This document shows positions 31,289 through 36,170 of a stretch of DNA of 36,170 nt, one piece after another (the first letter of the stretch is position 1; every line of letters starts with the position of its first letter). The DNA comes from an uncultured Eubacteriales bacterium (lineage in GTDB: Bacteria; Bacillota; Clostridia; Oscillospirales; Oscillospiraceae). The translations under genes were made by a program, and so were the position numbers. The stretch is from NCBI GenBank assembly GCA_900545805.1, contig URAL01000014.1, forward strand, positions 1-36,170, written 5' to 3'. Below the pieces are notes generated by a model that saw nothing but the letters and a program-made list of their open reading frames with translations, was not told the origin of the DNA and made no database searches.

Positions 31289-31313
31289 CGTGCTTTCTTG
31301 AATTTGCGCGCTG

Positions 31314-31550
31314 TCAGATAAGGTTCAGCACGAGGGTGAGGACGACGAAAACTATCGCAAACCACTTGGTGGCCTTTGCAAGCTTTGCGTCGAGTGACTT
31401 TGCCTTGCCCTTGCTCAGGAAGGTCTCCGCGCCGCCGGCGATAGCGCCGGAAAGACCTGCGCTCTTGCCGCTCTGAAGAAGAACGACAACCGTTACCGCG
31501 AGGCCGGACAGAAGCTGAAGGATGGTGAGAATAAGTTTAAGAGCGTTCAT
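31314..31550 (-). CDS. secG: Preprotein translocase subunit SecG
   Basis: SecG is the small accessory subunit of the SecYEG protein export channel. It has 78 residues and two transmembrane helices (about 5-25 and 59-77). The diagnostic VVLLQSGKSAGLSGAI...GGAETFL loop lies between them. AAAGGA precedes the ATG, and a good promoter lies at 31591-31619. A terminator follows, so it is mostly a single-gene transcript. The usual clostridial neighbour rnr (RNase R) is not present here. Confidence 0.95.
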   Translation of the reverse strand: MNALKLILTILQLLSGLAVTVVVLLQSGKSAGLSGAIAGGAETFLSKGKAKSLDAKLAKATKWFAIVFVVLTLVLNLI

Positions 31551-31590
31551 TTATATTCGATCCTTTCGATTTTGACATATTAGCCTATCT

Positions 31591-31619
31591 ACTATACCAC
31601 AAGAGATTTCGGAATACAA
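31591..31619 (-). promoter_or_regulatory. Sigma-A type promoter for secG
   Basis: On the minus strand, TTGTAT (31614-31619), a 17-bp spacer and TATAGT (31591-31596), about 40 nt before the secG start. Confidence 0.75.
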
Positions 31620-31639
31620 GAAAAATTTACACTATTTTT

Positions 31640-32953
31640 TTACCAGACCTGCCACCTGAGAAGGAATACGGTAAAATACGCGATAAAGAATAGTACGCTG
31701 AGTGCAATGAGTATCCGCTCCGTGCGTTTTTTCGGGCTCAAAGCCGCAAGTGCTATCGGCAGCGATATCATTGCCGCAAGATAGCGCGGTGCGCTCAGAA
31801 GCCAGGTAGCTCCCATGGTAACGATATAATAGGCGATGAAATACGCCGTATACGACGCGCGTATTTTTCGCACGGCGAGGAGCATGGTGACAAGCGCAAG
31901 CAGCTGCGCAAGCAGGTTCGGCAGCCACAGTCCGAAGAAGAGGGCCGGGTTATCCCCCGCCGTCGAGACTGCGTTTTCGCTCTGATAGGCGGCGGTATTA
32001 AAAAACCAGCCGAGCTGCTGATGCCAGTGGACGCTCTGATATTCCATGAACTTAAAAGCATCGCCCGAAACCGTGTAGTTTACAAGGCAGTAGGCCGCAA
32101 AGCCGAGCGGCACGATGACAAGCGACAGATATTCACGCGGCTTTGCGCGTTTATGGACAAGCTCAAGGAGTATCGGCACGATGAGGATCAGCCCCGGCGA
32201 GCGCGTGAACGCGGCGTATGCGCCGATAAGGCTGCCGGTTATGAGCTTGCCGCGGCGCAGAAGATATAGGCATGAAACCGTGCACAGTACAAAAAGGCTC
32301 TCGCTCATGGGCGCGGCGAAGAAAAACGCCGCCGGGCTGAGGGCGAAAAGCTTCACCGCTCTTTTTGCCGCGGCGCTGTCCTCATCGAGGCTCACAAGCT
32401 TATAGAGCATAACGCCGGAGCCGGCAAAGCACAGCGCCGAGACGAAAAGTCCGGCGGCGAGCTCATTGCCGATAATATACGCGAAAAGGCGCACAATGAC
32501 CGGGTAGCCGGGCAGGAATACGAGCTGCACCAGCCTGTCCCACTCACCGTCGGACAGATACCAGTCGCGTGCGATGTCCATATAATGCCGGCTGTCGGTG
32601 CACAGCCAGAAGCGGATATACCCGCCCGCGCTCTCGTCATAGCCGAGCAGTCTGCGCAGCACAAAGCCGAGGGCAAGCATAAGGACGTCCCAGATTATGA
32701 TGAGCGCGAAAATGCGTGCGCACTCTCCACCGTCGGTCTCACCGAGCATCTCGGGTTCGTTTTTTCGCCAAAAGGCACACCATCGGGGCACAAGCAGCAG
32801 GCAGAGGGCGAGCATCAAGGCGGTGCTGAGCCCCGCCGCGGCATAACCCGCAGCGCTGTAGCTGCTTACGGCGCACCATAGGGTAAACACCGCGCACAGC
32901 GCCGCAGTACCGAGAACGGATATTAACTTTTCGGGCAGCTTATCGTTCAACAT
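31640..32953 (-). CDS. PIG-V-like integral membrane glycosyltransferase
   Basis: This is a polytopic membrane protein of 437 residues with about ten or more helices. The first large loop carries DSRHYMDIARDWYL followed by FLPGYPVIVRLF, a pattern of GT-C mannosyltransferases related to PIG-V (acidic residue near the membrane face, then the F-P-x-Y-P block). Such enzymes use a polyprenyl-phosphate sugar on the outer face of the membrane. The target glycan is unknown and no other polysaccharide gene is adjacent. The ATG at 32953 has no Shine-Dalgarno sequence; a -10-like TAATAT lies six bases upstream, so the mRNA may be leaderless. It is divergent from the MATE gene. Confidence 0.75.
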   Translation of the reverse strand: MLNDKLPEKLISVLGTAALCAVFTLWCAVSSYSAAGYAAAGLSTALMLALCLLLVPRWCAFWRKNEPEMLGETDGGECARIFALIIIWDVLMLALGFVLRRLLGYDESAGGYIRFWLCTDSRHYMDIARDWYLSDGEWDRLVQLVFLPGYPVIVRLFAYIIGNELAAGLFVSALCFAGSGVMLYKLVSLDEDSAAAKRAVKLFALSPAAFFFAAPMSESLFVLCTVSCLYLLRRGKLITGSLIGAYAAFTRSPGLILIVPILLELVHKRAKPREYLSLVIVPLGFAAYCLVNYTVSGDAFKFMEYQSVHWHQQLGWFFNTAAYQSENAVSTAGDNPALFFGLWLPNLLAQLLALVTMLLAVRKIRASYTAYFIAYYIVTMGATWLLSAPRYLAAMISLPIALAALSPKKRTERILIALSVLFFIAYFTVFLLRWQVW

Positions 32954-32995
32954 ACGCTTATATTATCACAGCAGAGGCGCAAAATGAAGTCTTAA

Positions 32996-33024
32996 TTGAC
33001 TTGGCGCACGGCGAGTGCTAATAT
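32996..33024 (+). promoter_or_regulatory. Sigma-A type promoter for the MATE gene
   Basis: TTGACT (32996-33001), a 17-bp spacer and TAATAT (33019-33024), 29 nt before ATG 33054. AAGAAGGA supplies the ribosome site. Confidence 0.75.
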
Positions 33025-33053
33025 TCTTACATTAATATTAAAGAAGGATCCTC

Positions 33054-34418
33054 ATGAAAAACGACAAAACATTTCTCGGCACGGAGCCCGTAAAAAAGCT
33101 TCTGCCGAGACTTGCCATACCGACGGTCATAGCGCAGCTTGTGAATATGCTGTATAACATCGTTGACCGCATTTATATCGGGCACATTCCCGAGGCCGGC
33201 AGTCTCGCGCTGACGGGACTGGGCGTCTGCATGCCGCTGATACTCATAGTTTCCGCCTTTTCGTCCTTCGTTGCGGCAGGAGGCGCTCCGCGTGCGTCGA
33301 TATTTATGGGACGCGGCGATCACGACTCGGCAGAAAAAACTCTCGGCGGCTGTCTGACTATGCAGATAATAATTTCGCTCATCCTCACCGCTGTCATGCT
33401 CATATGGAATGAGGAGCTGCTCTACGTTTTCGGTGCGAGCGAAAACACGATCTCATACGCCGCCGGCTATATGAGCATATACGCCCTCGGCACGATCTTC
33501 GTACAGATAACGCTGGGTCTGAACGCCTTCATAACCGCGCAGGGCTTTGCCAAAACGGGCATGTACACAGTACTCATAGGCGCGGTATTGAACATCGTGC
33601 TCGACCCCCTGTTCATCTTCGCACTCAACATGGGCGTCAGGGGTGCGGCCGTTGCGACGGTAATATCACAGGCAGTATCCTGTGTATGGGTTCTGGCGTT
33701 CCTTCGCGGCAAAAAGACCGTACTGAGGCTCAAAAAGGACGCTCTGCTGACCGGTCTGAAGCTCATGCCGCCGTGCATCGCGCTCGGCCTTTCGGTGTTC
33801 GTGATGCAGGCCAGCGAAAGCATAATTTCGATGTGCTTCAACACCTCGCTGCTGCGCTACGGCGGCGATATCGCAGTCGGTGCAATGACGATACTTTCAA
33901 GCGTCATGCAGTTTGCTATGCTGCCTCTTCAGGGCATCGCGCAGGGCGCACAGCCCATAACGAGCTACAACTTCGGCGCAAAAAACACCGCACGCGTGCG
34001 CGAGAGCTTCCGCCTGCTGCTGAAGGTATGCGTCATATACTCCGTCACGCTCTGGGCGCTGGTCATGCTGTTTCCGCAGATATTTGCCGGCATGTTCGCC
34101 TCGGATCCGCAGCTTGTCGGGTTTGCCGCAAGAGCGCTGCGCATCTACTGCGGCGCGATGTTCATTTTCGGAATCCAGATAGCGTGTCAGATGACCTTCG
34201 TCTCGATAGGCTACGCGCTGTGCTCTGTAATCGTCGCTGTCATGCGCAAATTCGTGCTGCTGCTGCCGCTTATCTACATCATGCCGCAGCTGCTTGCCGA
34301 CAAGGTCAGCGCCGTTTACGCCGCCGAGCCGGTCGCGGACTCCCTGGCCGTTCTCTTCACCATCGTCATATTCGCCGTGAATTTCAAAAAGGCCATGTGC
34401 AGGCTTGAGGAAAAATAA
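33054..34418 (+). CDS. MATE family efflux transporter
   Basis: This is a 12-helix sodium- or proton-driven multidrug/metabolite exporter of 454 residues. Typical blocks are the N-terminal PTVIAQLVNMLYNIVDRIYIGH, the loop GRGDHDSAEKTLGG, and in the second half the matching LPLQGIAQGAQPITSYNFGA. The two halves are pseudo-symmetric, as expected. It has its own promoter and a strong terminator. The substrate is not predictable; no regulator gene is adjacent. Confidence 0.93.
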   Translation: MKNDKTFLGTEPVKKLLPRLAIPTVIAQLVNMLYNIVDRIYIGHIPEAGSLALTGLGVCMPLILIVSAFSSFVAAGGAPRASIFMGRGDHDSAEKTLGGCLTMQIIISLILTAVMLIWNEELLYVFGASENTISYAAGYMSIYALGTIFVQITLGLNAFITAQGFAKTGMYTVLIGAVLNIVLDPLFIFALNMGVRGAAVATVISQAVSCVWVLAFLRGKKTVLRLKKDALLTGLKLMPPCIALGLSVFVMQASESIISMCFNTSLLRYGGDIAVGAMTILSSVMQFAMLPLQGIAQGAQPITSYNFGAKNTARVRESFRLLLKVCVIYSVTLWALVMLFPQIFAGMFASDPQLVGFAARALRIYCGAMFIFGIQIACQMTFVSIGYALCSVIVAVMRKFVLLLPLIYIMPQLLADKVSAVYAAEPVADSLAVLFTIVIFAVNFKKAMCRLEEK

Positions 34419-34433
34419 ATACCGGCCTTGATT

Positions 34434-34469
34434 AAAAATCAGCAGATGATGCGTCATCTGCTGATTTTT
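34434..34469. terminator. Bidirectional intrinsic terminator
   Basis: A 16-bp perfect stem, 34434-34449 with 34454-34469, has a TGCG loop and A/T runs at both bases. It separates the convergent MATE and flavoprotein genes. Confidence 0.93.
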
Positions 34470-34470
34470 C

Positions 34471-35100
34471 TTATCTTATGAAGTTTGTCTTTACGTGTTC
34501 TTCCGTTTCGGGAAGGCCGAAGGCTTCCTTGCCGAGGGCGATGCTCTTCATGAGGAAGGTCATGTTCCGCGCGAGGGTGCGCATGGTCTGCTTTCCTTCC
34601 GCGTCAAGCTCTGCCTCGCCCTTTGCCGCACCGTGGATGCTGTTCCAATACTGGCTCGACGCAATGGGCATGCCGGAAATGGTGAAGTATTTGTTCAGCT
34701 CGTCGAAGGTCGCCGAGCAGCCGCCGCGGCGTGCGCACACGACGCTTGCGCCGACCTTCATGGTCTTGTCAAAGCCCGTGCTGTAAAACAGCCTGTCCAG
34801 GCAGGCGACGAGCGTCGCGTTCGCGCTTGCAAAGTACACGGGACTTGCAACGACAAGGCCGTCGGCGGCCTCGAACTTAGGCGCGAGGGTGTTGACGACA
34901 TCGTCGAATACGCACCTGTCGTGTTCATAGCAATAGCCGCAGGATGCGCAGCCGCGCACGGGCTCTGCACCTATCTGCACGATCTCGGTTTCTACACCCT
35001 GTTCGTTAAATACCGTCTCCATCTCACGCAGCGCAACGGACGTGTTTCCCCCTACGCGCGGTGAACCGTTTATAATAAGAACCTTGAGTTGTTTGTTCAT
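34471..35100 (-). CDS. NADPH-dependent FMN reductase, iron-sulfur flavoprotein-like
   Basis: This is a flavodoxin-fold protein of 209 residues. The FMN phosphate-binding loop is NGSPRVGGNT (11-20), and a SPVYFASANA motif contacts the ring. Between them, CASCGYCYEHDRC gives C51, C54, C57 and C63. That spacing (CX2CX2CX5C) matches the compact cluster motif of archaeal/clostridial iron-sulfur flavoproteins (Isf), which pass electrons to small oxidants. An in-frame ATG lies 81 nt upstream, but ATG 35100 has AGGAGG seven bases before it. It lies 22 nt after the SH3-like protein gene on the same strand. Substrate unknown. Confidence 0.87.
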   Translation of the reverse strand: MNKQLKVLIINGSPRVGGNTSVALREMETVFNEQGVETEIVQIGAEPVRGCASCGYCYEHDRCVFDDVVNTLAPKFEAADGLVVASPVYFASANATLVACLDRLFYSTGFDKTMKVGASVVCARRGGCSATFDELNKYFTISGMPIASSQYWNSIHGAAKGEAELDAEGKQTMRTLARNMTFLMKSIALGKEAFGLPETEEHVKTNFIR

Positions 35101-35122
35101 ACCTGTACCTCCTGAAACATCT

Positions 35123-36031
35123 TCATTTCTCGACACTGATTTTCGATATCCAGCCCAAATATTCTTCCCCGTCGACGGCACCGTATTTCACCCGATACCA
35201 CCGCGGTATGTCGTCAATGATCTCAAGTGTGCTGTCATAAGGGATATGAATTATTATTCTGCTGCTCGAATCGGCTTCTTCGCGCAAATAAGATATATCA
35301 CGGATCGTGTAGCATATCCGTTCGGCTTGCCCGATCACCGCCTGTATTTCCGAAACGGCATTGCTGTAATAGTCGACTATCTCCGGCGTTTGCGGCAGGA
35401 AAAAAAGCAATTTCAAGATCAGGATCAAGAGCCAGAAGCGTTTCTTCAGATCCTCCGTTTTTTCTCGGACAGACACTTTTTCATTTTTTGCACTGTCTAT
35501 TTGAGCTGCGACCTCGGCTGCCAGATCCTCAGCCTTATACCGCTCGCCGCCGCAAATGATACCGCCGTCATCGGAAAAGTCCACGTCGGCAATGTCAAAT
35601 TCCTCTGCCAGTTCAAACACAGCCTGATCAAGCGTGGGAATATTGTTTAGGACATTCTCCATCTGCGCCACCAGAGCCGCATTTTCATACGCCTCCAGCA
35701 TTTTCGACGATTTAAGCAATGCCTCGGCCGAATCAAAAACCATGCTTTGATTTACGGCCTCGAGATGCCGATACGCCGACTCAAACGCGGGAGAGCTCTG
35801 AAGTCTCATCACCGCGTCAAGCTGCTGCCGCATTATTTCATATTGCTCGATCTGTGCGGTAATGGCCGCCGGGGTAAAAATACGACTGATGCGATCCATA
35901 TAAGCAGCCTGCCGCAAAACGGATTCCGGTATCGAATTCAATATTCCTTCCGTTTTCCGAAGCGGCTCAAGCGCTTTCTCAATTTTGGCCAGTATTTCAA
36001 AATTTCCATCGGCAAAGTCAATAGTTTTCAT
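35123..36031 (-). CDS. Helical protein with TM segment and C-terminal SH3-like domain
   Basis: This 302-residue protein is of no family I recognise. The first 190 residues are almost wholly helical with heptad-like spacing (likely coiled coil). A single hydrophobic helix follows (about 198-212, WLLILILKLLFFL). The last 55 residues resemble a bacterial SH3 domain (IPYDSTLEII...PRWYRVKYG...GEEYLGWISK). No signal peptide is seen, so the large helical part is probably cytoplasmic and the SH3-like domain follows the membrane helix outward or peripherally. GGGGTAG precedes ATG 36031. It is 22 nt upstream of the flavoprotein gene and may share its transcript. Confidence 0.7.
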   Translation of the reverse strand: MKTIDFADGNFEILAKIEKALEPLRKTEGILNSIPESVLRQAAYMDRISRIFTPAAITAQIEQYEIMRQQLDAVMRLQSSPAFESAYRHLEAVNQSMVFDSAEALLKSSKMLEAYENAALVAQMENVLNNIPTLDQAVFELAEEFDIADVDFSDDGGIICGGERYKAEDLAAEVAAQIDSAKNEKVSVREKTEDLKKRFWLLILILKLLFFLPQTPEIVDYYSNAVSEIQAVIGQAERICYTIRDISYLREEADSSSRIIIHIPYDSTLEIIDDIPRWYRVKYGAVDGEEYLGWISKISVEK

Positions 36032-36170
36032 ATTCTACCCCAATCGTTCCGTGAAAAAGCTTCCTTTTGTTCTTACATTATTTTTCCCTCTCCAGCAGTG
36101 CAACCGTCTCAACAGATGGCAAGAAAACAGCATTGAGATCTGAACTTATCTTGTTTTCCCAAAAACCAAT
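36032..36170. other. Non-coding right edge
   Basis: This is the probable promoter region of the SH3-like gene. On the minus strand a TTGCAC with a TAATGT 17 bp further is a weak candidate. No gene is supported to the window end. Confidence 0.4.

Noticed and set aside
1..36170. CRISPR array, insertion sequence, integrase, tRNA or rRNA
   Set aside because: I saw no regularly spaced repeats, transposase or integrase motifs, or cloverleaf-like sequence on either strand.

Overview
This window looks like a piece of a chromosome from an anaerobic, Gram-positive member of the Bacillota, class Clostridia, probably an Oscillospiraceae-like gut bacterium. The basis is strong AGGAGG ribosome sites, frequent GTG and TTG starts, sigma-A type promoters, lipoprotein signals ending in LAAC/LSAC, a MurT-type ligase, AzlCD, an AraM-type glycerol-1-phosphate dehydrogenase, a sporulation-type D,D-carboxypeptidase and a GC-rich coding style. 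The lineage is inferred; no rRNA or other phylogenetic marker is present. I found no tRNA, rRNA, CRISPR array, transposase or phage gene.

Plus-strand block 195-8741. It holds a PflX-like radical SAM protein, an FMN alpha-hydroxy-acid oxidase homologue with a cysteine-rich N terminus, a small membrane protein interrupted by an in-frame TAG, and a large MalT/LuxR-type regulator. After a 14-bp perfect dyad comes a tight five-gene cluster: a DUF2442 protein, three acidic lipoproteins sharing a GTW/GLW module, and a DUF3137-like membrane protein. A bidirectional terminator closes it.

Minus-strand unit 8765-11768. It carries a 43-residue membrane peptide, a GH36 alpha-galactosidase and a DUF1648 membrane protein. 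An asymmetric ABC-F ATPase is transcribed divergently (11888-13492).

Housekeeping core 13582-24445. It contains serC-serA (serine synthesis) and mtaB (tRNA ms2t6A modification), with a cysteine desulfurase diverging from mtaB across only 28 bp. Further on are an AI-2E family permease, a D-Ala-D-Ala carboxypeptidase, pgi, a small P-loop protein and a glycerol-1-phosphate dehydrogenase.

Minus-strand block 24523-32953. Read in transcription order from the high end it is: a PIG-V-like glycosyltransferase, secG, azlC-azlD, then glmS-murT-amidohydrolase-PHP phosphoesterase, and finally a 34-residue peptide. glmS and murT both serve peptidoglycan synthesis, but no gatD sits beside murT.

Right end. 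It has a MATE exporter (+), then an iron-sulfur-flavoprotein-like reductase and a coiled/TM/SH3-like protein of unknown function on the minus strand.

Most of the window is ordinary core genome. The best candidates for something undescribed are the regulator-dyad-lipoprotein cluster (2623-8741), the two small membrane peptides, the Cys-rich oxidase beside the radical SAM gene, and the odd azlC start region.
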